A DNA stretch of 64,000 bases from positions 128,421 to 192,420 of the forward strand of contig JBIMKP010000002.1 of NCBI GenBank assembly GCA_051861545.1, in the 5' to 3' direction. The translations under genes and the position numbers were made by a program. Shown piece after piece: positions 16,465 through 24,771 of this stretch. A model generated the notes under the pieces. The model did no database searches, was not told the DNA's origin, and saw nothing but the letters and a program-made list of their open reading frames with translations. How positions within the stretch are numbered: the stretch's first letter is position 1; each line of letters starts with the position of its first letter. Source of the DNA: CAISCU01 sp051861545. Its GTDB lineage: Bacteria > Bacteroidota > Bacteroidia > UKL13-3.

Positions 16465-16482
16465 TCTTTTTCACTGGGCCCT
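16465..16482. repeat. Solitary end of the MITE-like element
   Basis: TCTTTTTCACTGGGCCCT differs at one position from the reverse complement of the left end of the element at 11230 (AGGGCCCACTGAAAAAGA). The rest of the element is not recognisable. It lies just before the terminator of the TonB receptor gene. Confidence 0.5.
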
Positions 16483-16511
16483 ATAAGGAAGATTTTTAAT
16501 TCAATTAATAT

Positions 16512-16545
16512 AAAAAAAACCGACGTTTTTGGCGCCGGTTTTTTT
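16512..16545. terminator. Intrinsic terminator after the TonB-dependent receptor gene
   Basis: AAAAAAACCGACG pairs with CGCCGGTTTTTTT (one mismatch), A-tract on one side and T-tract on the other. It sits 17 bp beyond the stop at 16562. Confidence 0.8.
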
Positions 16546-16561
16546 ATTAAAAATAGTAAGA

Positions 16562-19483
16562 TTAAAACTTGTATGATAAACTTGCTGATAGTGAATATCC
16601 CATTTTATATCTGAATACATCATTATCCATTTCAAATCTTTTTTTCGATTCTCCTGGGTCGGTAGATGCATTGATTAATTGGTCTTTTGTAAATTTATCA
16701 AGTTTTCCGTTTCCATTGTTATCCCAATAAAAAACTAAGTCTTGTGCTAATATATCATTGATGGCTAATTTACCTTCAAGTCCTTTCCAAATTCTTTTTG
16801 AAACACTAATATCAATAACTGTTCTAGGATTTTCCCATAAATCTGGGATTAAACCATTTATTTCTCTTACGAAAGCAATTCTTCTTCCAATTCTGTTTAC
16901 AAAAATGGCAGCACTTAAAGCCGATTTTGGATTATAGTATTGTAAACTTGTATTTAGAATATAAGGTGATTGGCCTTGTAATGGACGAGTTCCAAATTTT
17001 TCTAAAGCTACATTTTCATCAAACTTAACTGATGATACAATGTATGCATAGTTGGCTGTGAAACTGAAATCTCTTATCCATTTTGTGTCGAACAATTTAT
17101 CTAAGAAATCAAAGTTTTTACGAACCTCAAATTCAATACCATAATTTGTAGCATTTGTTTGTGATGAATAACTCAAATATGTATCACTTCCTCTGAATTC
17201 ATAAACCATTTCAATTGGATTTTTGAATGATTTATAAAAAGCAGAAACTGATAACATTTGACCTTCACCTGGATAAAACTCATATCTAACATCATAATTA
17301 TCAATTCTTGTTCTAGTTAAAGTTGATTTACCAGTAACAACAGTATTAATATTGAAATCATAAAAAGAGAAAGATGCAATTTCTCTAAATTCAGGACGAG
17401 CTAAAGTACGTGAAGCAGAGAATCTTAAGTTGGTCTTCTCAGATAACTCATAAGTAAAATTCAATGATGGTAAGAAGTCGTTGAATGTTGTATCAATATT
17501 TAAAGGTTTAGGTGGATTTGAACTAAGTTCATACGAATTAATAATTTGAGAGTAAGATTCAGCACGAACTCCGTAAACTACTCTTATTCTGTTTCCAATT
17601 CTTTGGTCGAACATAATGTAGGCTGCTGAAAGATTTGAGCTAGCGCTATAAATATCTTGGGCACGAAAATCTTCTTCCCAATAATAATCACTAGAGTATA
17701 AATCCGATCTAAATAGAGTATCCAAATTTCCTTCTAAGAATTTTAATCTTTCTAAACCACTTTTTTTCAATACTGGAGCAAAGGCTCTAGCTTGGAAATC
17801 TCTTTTACGAACTTGATAAAATAAACCAGTTTTGAATTCTGTTTTAACTTTTTTGCCACTAAGAAAGCCTAATGATTTTTGTACATCAACACCAACACTT
17901 CTAATATTTTCATTCAATTTTGAAAAGAATCTACCTGTTTGTGCAATATCAGGATTACTACTAACAATTTTTGCTTGATAAGGAGTATACCCTTGTTCAG
18001 CATCAATTAATGTTGCTTGGGTTGAAAATCTTCTAAAATCAGGGATGCTTCTATCAATATTATTGTTATTTAATACCCATTTTAATTTAATTTTTGATTT
18101 TGGTAAAAAATGTTCTCCAATTAATTGATTGGTTAATAATCTGCTTTGGTTAAAATTAAAGTAAGTATTTCTTACTAATGGTGCTTGTTCCGATGTATAA
18201 TCATCAGCACCACCTCTTATAGTTGTAAGATTTTCTGAATTTAATGTCAATGCATTTTTGAATGATATTTTATGCAGATTACCAATTTTATAACCGAAAT
18301 TGGCCATAATACCAGCTAGAATTTCTTCTTTTGTAATGGTATCTTGATAAGATCTTACAATTTGGTTATCGTTACCATCCATTGGTCTGTTGAATTGATT
18401 TCTTTCAACAAATGAATTTTTTACACTATTGCTATATGAACCTGAAACGATAAATCCGAATTCATCTTTCTTTCTTACTTTATAACTATTACCGCCAGAT
18501 ACACCAAACGAATAGTTTAAAGGTAGATTTGATGGTCTTAATAAAGTCCAGTCATTATCAAATTTTCTTGAATTCTCTACTTTGTCTGGTGAAGAATTAA
18601 ATTCACCTCTAGCAGGAATATTTTCTGGTAAAGAACGTTTTCCATCATCGAAACCCAAAAAATCTGTGCTACTTGAATTTGCAGCAACTCCTGCTTTTCC
18701 AGTAGTAATGCTATGTGTGCTAATTCCTGTTGAGAATGAAGTGAATTTTTTCTCAGGAATATCTCTTGTATTAATAGTGATTAAACCTCCTGCAAAATCG
18801 CCTGGTAAATCAGGTGATGCGGTTTTAGTAATAACCATATTGTCTAGCATGTTCGACGGGAAAATGTCGAAACTAAATGCTTTTCTATCACTTTCAGAAC
18901 TTGGAAGTGGTGCACCGTTAATATAAGCTGTATTGTAACGGTCGTTTAATCCTCTAATAACTGCAAATTTATTGTCTTGAATAGATGTTCCACTCACTCT
19001 TTTCATTACATCACCAGTTGTAGCATCAGGAGTTTTTCTAATCATATCAGCAGATATCCCATCTGAAATAGAAATATTCTTTTTTTGCTGTAATAAAAGT
19101 GCACTCGAATTTTCTCTTTTTAGCGTTCCTTGTACAACAACTTCTATTAATTCTTTTGTATTACGCTCTAAAACAATTGATAATGAGGTAATTTCATTTG
19201 CTTTAACTTCTACATCTTTAATTTGTTTCTTACCATAAGAAACGTATGAAGCAATTAAGTTATAAGTTCCTGGTTTTACATTACTTATAGTGAATTTTCC
19301 TTCGTAATCTGTTGCAGCACCAAATGATGTACCTTCAATAATTACCGTTACACCAATTAGCTCTTCTCCTGATTTTTTATCGATTACCTTTCCGGAGATT
19401 TTTCCATTTTGAGCTTTTACCTGAAATGCCGTTAAAAATAGGAATAAAATGAAGTTTAAAAGTTGTTTCTTGCTGATTCTCAT
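16562..19483 (-). CDS. TonB-dependent receptor with carboxypeptidase-like N-terminal domain
   Basis: 973 aa from the ATG at 19483; the longer TTG start at 19504 overlaps a promoter -7 box. Signal peptide (LLNFILFLFLTAFQVKAQ), then a CarboxypepD_reg-like beta domain (GKISGKVIDKKSGEELIGVT to SIVLERNT). A plug domain follows (VVVQGTLKRENSSALLLQQK, DVMKRVSGTSI, FAVIRGLNDRYNTAYINGAP). The long outer-membrane beta-barrel ends in an aromatic residue (YSLSASLSYKF). It imports a substrate across the outer membrane using TonB energy. No SusD partner is adjacent, so the ligand cannot be inferred and a polysaccharide locus is unlikely. Confidence 0.9.
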   Translation of the reverse strand: MRISKKQLLNFILFLFLTAFQVKAQNGKISGKVIDKKSGEELIGVTVIIEGTSFGAATDYEGKFTISNVKPGTYNLIASYVSYGKKQIKDVEVKANEITSLSIVLERNTKELIEVVVQGTLKRENSSALLLQQKKNISISDGISADMIRKTPDATTGDVMKRVSGTSIQDNKFAVIRGLNDRYNTAYINGAPLPSSESDRKAFSFDIFPSNMLDNMVITKTASPDLPGDFAGGLITINTRDIPEKKFTSFSTGISTHSITTGKAGVAANSSSTDFLGFDDGKRSLPENIPARGEFNSSPDKVENSRKFDNDWTLLRPSNLPLNYSFGVSGGNSYKVRKKDEFGFIVSGSYSNSVKNSFVERNQFNRPMDGNDNQIVRSYQDTITKEEILAGIMANFGYKIGNLHKISFKNALTLNSENLTTIRGGADDYTSEQAPLVRNTYFNFNQSRLLTNQLIGEHFLPKSKIKLKWVLNNNNIDRSIPDFRRFSTQATLIDAEQGYTPYQAKIVSSNPDIAQTGRFFSKLNENIRSVGVDVQKSLGFLSGKKVKTEFKTGLFYQVRKRDFQARAFAPVLKKSGLERLKFLEGNLDTLFRSDLYSSDYYWEEDFRAQDIYSASSNLSAAYIMFDQRIGNRIRVVYGVRAESYSQIINSYELSSNPPKPLNIDTTFNDFLPSLNFTYELSEKTNLRFSASRTLARPEFREIASFSFYDFNINTVVTGKSTLTRTRIDNYDVRYEFYPGEGQMLSVSAFYKSFKNPIEMVYEFRGSDTYLSYSSQTNATNYGIEFEVRKNFDFLDKLFDTKWIRDFSFTANYAYIVSSVKFDENVALEKFGTRPLQGQSPYILNTSLQYYNPKSALSAAIFVNRIGRRIAFVREINGLIPDLWENPRTVIDISVSKRIWKGLEGKLAINDILAQDLVFYWDNNGNGKLDKFTKDQLINASTDPGESKKRFEMDNDVFRYKMGYSLSASLSYKF

Positions 19484-19501
19484 AGCAGTTTTGATCTGCC
19501 A

Positions 19502-19530
19502 CAAAAGTAAAGTCGCAATGGTTCTCCAAA
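19502..19530 (-). promoter_or_regulatory. Promoter of the TonB-dependent receptor gene
   Basis: Minus-strand TACTTTTG (19509-19502) with TTTG (19530-19527), spacer 17 nt. Transcription would start near 19495, supporting the ATG at 19483. Confidence 0.6.
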
Positions 19531-19597
19531 GTTAATGGAGGGTTAATCTTAAGTAAACAGAATGTTAGTATAGTGTAAACTTAATGTTAACACGTAT

Positions 19598-19632
19598 AAA
19601 AAAGGCCCATTCTACTTGAGATTGGGCCTTTA
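19598..19632 (-). terminator. Intrinsic terminator of kbl
   Basis: AAAGGCCCATTCT / AGATTGGGCCTTT hairpin (one mismatch), 43 bp past the kbl stop. A-tract and T-tract flank it, so it may act in both directions. Confidence 0.8.
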
Positions 19633-19674
19633 TTGTTTATTTGCAAGCAATGGAAATTTTGGATTTTTAATTTC

Positions 19675-20865
19675 CTATTTAATGACCCCGAGTTGTTTCC
19701 CAATTTTGGTGAAAGCGTTAATGGCTTTGTCTAAATGTTCCTTAGAATGGCCTGCACTAATTTGTACCCTAATTCTTGCCTGTCCTTTCGGTACCACAGG
19801 ATAATAGAATCCAACAACATAAATACCTTCTTCTAATAATGCAGCAGCAAAATCCTGCGATAGTTTAGCATCATACAACATTACAGGTACAATTGGATGT
19901 TCACCAGGTTTGATGTCAAATCCCGCTTCAGTCATTTTCGCCCTGAAATATTGTGTATTGTCCCAAAGAATATCTCTTAATTCTGTTGTTTCTGTTAGCA
20001 TGTCTAGAACCGCAATACTAGCTCCAACAATCGATGGTGCTAAAGTATTCGAGAATAAATATGGTCTTGATCTTTGTCTTAGAATATCAATAATTTCTTT
20101 TTTGCCTGAAGTAAAACCTCCCATTGCCCCACCTAATGCTTTACCTAAGGTGCCAGTTATGATGTCGATTTTTCCCATTACATTTCTGTATTCATGGGTT
20201 CCTCTTCCAGTTTTTCCCATGAATCCGCTTGAATGACACTCATCAACCATAATTAATGCATTGTATTTTTCTGCCAATGTTACAATATGATCTAATTGAG
20301 CAATTGTTCCATCCATACTAAAAACACTGTCTGTAACAATTATTCTATTTCTGCAATGCTGAGTTACCTTTAGCTTTTCTTCTAGGTCAGTCATATTGTT
20401 GTGTTCGTATCTGTGACGCTCAGCTTTACACAAACGAACCCCATCAATAATACTTGCATGATTTAATGCATCGCTGATGATGGCATCTTCTTCATTAAAT
20501 AATGGTTCAAATACACCACCATTCGCATCAAATGCTGCTGCATACAATATAGTATCTTCAGTGCCAAGAAATTCGGCTAGTTTTTTTTCTAATGTTTTAT
20601 GAATGTCTTGTGTTCCGCAAATAAAACGAACAGAACTCATACCATATCCATGTGTATCAATAGCTTTTTTTGCTGCCTCTGTTACTTTTGGATGTGAAGA
20701 TAATCCAAGATAATTATTGGCACAGAAAATAATTACTTCTTTTCCATCTTCTAATCTTACCTCAGCTCCTTGAGGTGATGCAATAATTCTTTCTTTTTTA
20801 TAAAGTCCTGCTGATTCTATTTCTGCAAGTTCTTTTTGTAATTGTTCTTGTAATCCTCCGTACAT
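19675..20865 (-). CDS. kbl: Glycine C-acetyltransferase (2-amino-3-ketobutyrate CoA ligase)
   Basis: 396 aa from ATG 20865; the ORF extends to 20886 but that would start upstream of the predicted transcription start. A PLP fold-type I alpha-oxoamine synthase, very close to E. coli Kbl: IIFCANNYLGLSSHP, GMSSVRFICGTQDIHK, DALNHASIIDGVRLCKAERHR, and ITGTLGKALGG with the PLP-binding Lys. It also has RPYLFSNTLAPSI and the final IGKQLGVIK. It converts 2-amino-3-ketobutyrate plus CoA to glycine and acetyl-CoA, the second step of threonine breakdown. The first enzyme, Tdh, is encoded at 39375. Own promoter and terminator, so monocistronic. Confidence 0.95.
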   Translation of the reverse strand: MYGGLQEQLQKELAEIESAGLYKKERIIASPQGAEVRLEDGKEVIIFCANNYLGLSSHPKVTEAAKKAIDTHGYGMSSVRFICGTQDIHKTLEKKLAEFLGTEDTILYAAAFDANGGVFEPLFNEEDAIISDALNHASIIDGVRLCKAERHRYEHNNMTDLEEKLKVTQHCRNRIIVTDSVFSMDGTIAQLDHIVTLAEKYNALIMVDECHSSGFMGKTGRGTHEYRNVMGKIDIITGTLGKALGGAMGGFTSGKKEIIDILRQRSRPYLFSNTLAPSIVGASIAVLDMLTETTELRDILWDNTQYFRAKMTEAGFDIKPGEHPIVPVMLYDAKLSQDFAAALLEEGIYVVGFYYPVVPKGQARIRVQISAGHSKEHLDKAINAFTKIGKQLGVIK

Positions 20866-20883
20866 ATTGGTAATATTTATGAA

Positions 20884-20913
20884 CAAAAATAGGAATCATT
20901 ATTGAATCACAAA
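20884..20913 (-). promoter_or_regulatory. Promoter of kbl
   Basis: Minus-strand TATTTTTG (20891-20884) with TTTG (20913-20910), spacer 18 nt. Placement fixes the translation start at 20865. Confidence 0.65.
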
Positions 20914-20918
20914 GTGAC

Positions 20919-20957
20919 TTCATCCTAAACAAGTTATTTTACCATGTTTAGGATGAA
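20919..20957. repeat. 13-bp perfect inverted repeat between the FG-GAP cargo stop and the kbl promoter
   Basis: TTCATCCTAAACA (20919-20931) and TGTTTAGGATGAA (20945-20957) with a 13-nt spacer. It begins 8 bp after the upstream stop (20966) but lacks a T-tract, so it is not a standard intrinsic terminator. Its edge is 6 bp from the kbl -33 box. Confidence 0.7.
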
Positions 20958-20965
20958 ATCAATCA

Positions 20966-23269
20966 TTATTCTTTAATAATTTTTTCGAAGAAGTTTTCGC
21001 CATAAATAGATTCAACCTTTACAATATAAAATCCTGAAATAAAGGAGCTCATGTCTAATTGCTTCTCATAAGCATCTATTGTTTCCGATAGAATCATTTT
21101 CCCGTTTAAATCATAAACTGAAATTTTTCCATTTTTGAAGTTTTGGTCAGTTTTTACAACAATAAAATCTTGAGCTGGATTTGGGTAAACTTGGTAAGTG
21201 GCTTGCGATTTTATTTTTTCACTTAATGAACTAATAATCCCTTTGGCTTGAACTTCCATTAAATCTAATCCGCCTCTAATATTGCCTATGATAATTTCAA
21301 AACTACCGTCTTTATTAATATCTCCAATGCAAACCGATGATTTTTTACCGAAATTCCCTGGTCGTGCTAAGTCGTTCTCTTTTTCAATAAAAATGCTGTC
21401 AATAGAAGTACAAATTCTATTCGGACTCAAATCAAAATTGCTGAATAAACTTACTCGACCATCATGTCCTCCAACAATAATTTCATATTTGCCATCTTTA
21501 TCTAAATCGCAAACCAAAGGGCTAGAATAGCCATCGAAGTAGCTGATGGTTTCGCCGTTGATAGAAATCTCAGCAGTGCTAATTTTCCCTATTGAGTCAA
21601 TATCTGGTTTAGAATTAAATTGTGGATTCGAGATAGTTCCTTTATTTTCAAAATAGACTAATGTGCCATTTTTTCTTCCTGCAACAATATCCAATTTAGA
21701 ATCTTTATTTAAGTCGATTAGCTGAGGAGTTATAAAAGTACCTGCATACATTTCAAAATAATTGCTGCTCTTTTTTTCAAAACTAATTTGGTTGTTTGAT
21801 GAACTTGTATTTTCATAAAAATGGAATTTTCCATTCATATCACCAATAATTAAATCAACTTTTCCATCTCCGTTTAAATCACCAAAACTTGGATGCATTT
21901 GAAAAATTTGGCTACTTGTACCAAAGTTTATCAGCAAAAAGTTTGTGTCAGCTAGACTAAAATTCGATTGACCATCTTTAACTTCATTTTTGAATAGTAC
22001 CAATCTGTCATTGCTATTTTGAGTTTGAGTAAATTCACCTTGAGTAGCAACAACTAAATCTAAGTCGTTATCATTATCAATATCAACTAAAACAGGTTTT
22101 GCACCACCTCCTAAATCCAACATTTCACCAACTAAAAATTCATTGTTTTGATAGGTGAAACTAGGAATGCTTGAAGTGCCTGTATTTTTATAATACATTA
22201 CCATTTTATTGTTTTTAGCAGCAACATCAGCATTTGGTGCTACTAATAAATCTTTTTTGCCATCAGCATCAACATCTATCATATATGATGCAGGAAAAAT
22301 ATCAATTGATGCTTGTGTGCCTATTGAAGGAAATATATTTTGTTCACTTATGATTGAATCTCTTCCTAAACTATTAATTGTTTTTCCATTTTTTAATAAT
22401 AACAATGAATTAAAACTAACATCTCCATAAAGAACATCTTTGTCTCCATCACCATCTGAATCAAAAACTGTAATGGCGCTGCCATTATGCATTTTTGTTT
22501 TATAGTTTTTAAAACAATTAGAATTATCATGCAGACTAAACCCGTGAGTATTTACCTTGTAATATACATTTCCCCAACAATCATCTCTGAAAACAAATAA
22601 TAAGGAATCTCTTTTATAACCGAGCTCTACACTCACATTTTGGTTGAATGAAAAGGTGTTTTTTCCATATCCAAAATGTAATAAATCAAGGTCACCATCA
22701 CCATCCATATCTTCAATACTAGGAATATCTAAATTTAGAATCGCAATATTAGTAGGAGGGAGGAATGCATTTCCTGTATCATAAAGCTGATTTCTCCATT
22801 GATAAAATTTTATTTGGTCTGAATTTGTGTTTGTCACATTTTTCATAAACCTAATTCCTTGCGACCAGAAGAATTTTTCAGGTTCAGGTTTTACGTTGTA
22901 GTCAATTTCTGAGAATATATCGGGTTTTCCATCTCCATCATAATCTCTTAATAATACCCAATTATTTAATGGAGGAAACATATTGGCATAGTAGGGGTCG
23001 TATTTGAATTTTTGATTGGCATTTCTGATAAATGTAATGCTTTTATTAGCTGCTCTGTCAAATATGTAAATGTCTTTTAATCCATCATTATTTAAATCAA
23101 TCTCAGAAAATTGAGGCGCATTTAAACCTCCTGCAAAACTGTTTTGAAATGAATCTTGAGAATTTACTTTTAGGAATTTTCCTGCATAAGATCTTTTGAA
23201 TTTTACTGGTTGTGCAAAACTGCCAACAAAAGTCAAAAGGCATAAAATGAGTAGAATTTGCTTTTTCAT
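20966..23269 (-). CDS. FG-GAP/VCBS-repeat T9SS cargo protein
   Basis: 767 aa. Signal peptide (LLILCLLTFVGSFAQ), then an array of FG-GAP/VCBS beta-propeller blades recognised by calcium-binding D-x-D/N-x-D-G loops: DLNNDGLKDIYIFD, DYDGDGKPDIFSE, DMDGDGDLDLL, DSDGDGDKDVLYGD, DVDADGKKDLLV, DIDNDNDLDLVV, DLNGDGKVDLIIGD, DLDKDGKYEIIVGG. The final 80 residues are a T9SS type A sorting domain (YQVYPNPAQDFIVVKT, ISGFYIVKVES). Probably a cell-surface binding or adhesion protein; no catalytic site is seen. Divergent from murF with a 52-64-bp gap. Confidence 0.88.
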   Translation of the reverse strand: MKKQILLILCLLTFVGSFAQPVKFKRSYAGKFLKVNSQDSFQNSFAGGLNAPQFSEIDLNNDGLKDIYIFDRAANKSITFIRNANQKFKYDPYYANMFPPLNNWVLLRDYDGDGKPDIFSEIDYNVKPEPEKFFWSQGIRFMKNVTNTNSDQIKFYQWRNQLYDTGNAFLPPTNIAILNLDIPSIEDMDGDGDLDLLHFGYGKNTFSFNQNVSVELGYKRDSLLFVFRDDCWGNVYYKVNTHGFSLHDNSNCFKNYKTKMHNGSAITVFDSDGDGDKDVLYGDVSFNSLLLLKNGKTINSLGRDSIISEQNIFPSIGTQASIDIFPASYMIDVDADGKKDLLVAPNADVAAKNNKMVMYYKNTGTSSIPSFTYQNNEFLVGEMLDLGGGAKPVLVDIDNDNDLDLVVATQGEFTQTQNSNDRLVLFKNEVKDGQSNFSLADTNFLLINFGTSSQIFQMHPSFGDLNGDGKVDLIIGDMNGKFHFYENTSSSNNQISFEKKSSNYFEMYAGTFITPQLIDLNKDSKLDIVAGRKNGTLVYFENKGTISNPQFNSKPDIDSIGKISTAEISINGETISYFDGYSSPLVCDLDKDGKYEIIVGGHDGRVSLFSNFDLSPNRICTSIDSIFIEKENDLARPGNFGKKSSVCIGDINKDGSFEIIIGNIRGGLDLMEVQAKGIISSLSEKIKSQATYQVYPNPAQDFIVVKTDQNFKNGKISVYDLNGKMILSETIDAYEKQLDMSSFISGFYIVKVESIYGENFFEKIIKE

Positions 23270-23333
23270 ATTTGTGAATTTGAAGGTAAAATTAACGTAA
23301 TTGCCATTAAGTTAAACTTAAATGGTTCATAAA

Positions 23334-24629
23334 ATGATTTCGATTGAGAAGTTATATCAATTATATCTTAATTTTCCTGATGTATGCACCGATACTAGAA
23401 AGATTACAGAAAATTGTCTTTTTGTTGCTTTAAAGGGCGGAAATTTCGATGGCAATTTATTTGCCGAAAATGCTTTAAATGAAGGTGCTGCATTAGCTTT
23501 GGTTGATGACCCCAAGGTTTGCATTGACCATAGATATATTTTAGTAGATGATGCTTTAAAAGCTTTACAAGATTTAGCTTCCTACCATAGGAGAAAGTTA
23601 AATATTCCTGTCATTGCAATAGTTGGTTCAAATGGCAAAACTACCAGCAAAGAACTTATTAGCTCAGTTTTGTGTCAGGCAAAATCAATTTTATATACGC
23701 CAGGAAATTTTAATAATCACATCGGCTTGCCTTTAACTTTATTAATGTTGAAGGATTCACATCAGTTGGCAGTAATTGAAATGGGAGCAAATCATATCAA
23801 TGAAAATGCATTTTTATGCAATATTGCTCTTCCCGATTTTGGTATTGTAACAAATAATGGTAAAGATCATTTAGAAGGTTTTGGCAGTATTGAAGGTGTG
23901 ATTCAATCAAATAAAGAATTATACGATTATTTGAAGCTTAATAATGGTACTGCTTTTGTAAATATACATGATTCAGCATTAATAGAAATGTCGGATGGCA
24001 TTGAAAATAGAATTTCTTATGCAGCTAATCATAAAGGTAAGGAGTTAAAATCTGATTATTCTTGTTATGCCGATTCATTACAACCTAAAATTAAGTTTAA
24101 GCTTAATAATTTGGAAATTGAAAGCAATTTAAGTGGCGATTATAATTTTGATAATATAATGGCAGCTGTAGCTATTGGTTTACATTTTGATTTAAGTGAT
24201 GAAGAAATTAAAGCTGGAATTGAAGCATATAAACCTAGCAATTTGAGGTCTCAGTTAATAGAAAAGTCAGATAATCATATTTTTCTTGATGCGTATAATG
24301 CCAATCCAAGTAGCATGGAATTAAGCATAAAAAATTTCATTCAAATGGATGGGCCGAATAAATTATTGATTTTGGGTGATATGTTTGAAATGGGAAAGTA
24401 TGAAGCAGAGGAGCATCAAAATATTGCAGATTACTGTAAGACTATTTCAGGTGTTGAAGTTTGGTTGGTTGGTAAAGCCTTTTATAAGACTATATGTGAT
24501 TTTAGGAAATTTGAACAAACTTCTGATGTTATTGAAGAACTAAAATCGAATCCTATCAGCTCAAAATTTGTCTTTTTAAAAGGTTCAAGAGGAATGAAAT
24601 TGGAATCATTAATAGATTTTATTAAATAA
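23334..24629 (+). CDS. murF: UDP-N-acetylmuramoyl-tripeptide--D-alanyl-D-alanine ligase
   Basis: 431 aa from ATG 23334 (an in-frame ATG at 23322 is the alternative; family members usually start MxSIExLYxLxL). Mur-ligase architecture: N-terminal UDP-binding domain (VCTDTRKITENCLFVALKG), central ATPase with IVGSNGKTTSKE and VIEMGANH plus GIVTNNGKDHLEGFGS, and a C-terminal domain with LDAYNANPSSM and LILGDMFEMG. It adds D-Ala-D-Ala to the cytosolic UDP-MurNAc-tripeptide in peptidoglycan synthesis. Next to gldJ, converging on a shared terminator; from general knowledge this neighbourhood also occurs in other gliding Bacteroidota. Confidence 0.93.
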   Translation: MISIEKLYQLYLNFPDVCTDTRKITENCLFVALKGGNFDGNLFAENALNEGAALALVDDPKVCIDHRYILVDDALKALQDLASYHRRKLNIPVIAIVGSNGKTTSKELISSVLCQAKSILYTPGNFNNHIGLPLTLLMLKDSHQLAVIEMGANHINENAFLCNIALPDFGIVTNNGKDHLEGFGSIEGVIQSNKELYDYLKLNNGTAFVNIHDSALIEMSDGIENRISYAANHKGKELKSDYSCYADSLQPKIKFKLNNLEIESNLSGDYNFDNIMAAVAIGLHFDLSDEEIKAGIEAYKPSNLRSQLIEKSDNHIFLDAYNANPSSMELSIKNFIQMDGPNKLLILGDMFEMGKYEAEEHQNIADYCKTISGVEVWLVGKAFYKTICDFRKFEQTSDVIEELKSNPISSKFVFLKGSRGMKLESLIDFIK

Positions 24630-24674
24630 TTACGTCATCCTGAAAATCTTTAATAGCTACATCAATCGATTGAG

Positions 24675-24700
24675 TAGGGATTTAATGCCTTAAATCCCTA
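24675..24700. repeat. 11-bp inverted repeat downstream of murF
   Basis: TAGGGATTTAA (24675-24685) and TTAAATCCCTA (24690-24700) around TGCC. No T-tract. It precedes the true terminator by 24 bp; function unknown. Confidence 0.5.
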
Positions 24701-24723
24701 TTTATCAGACCATAATAAAATAG

Positions 24724-24752
24724 AAATGCCGCTCTTTTGGAGCGGCATTTTT
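24724..24752. terminator. Shared bidirectional terminator of murF and gldJ
   Basis: AAATGCCGCTC / GAGCGGCATTT with a TTTTG loop, placed between the convergent genes. T-tract on the plus strand. Confidence 0.85.
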
Positions 24753-24771
24753 TATAAGTGTACTTTTAGGT

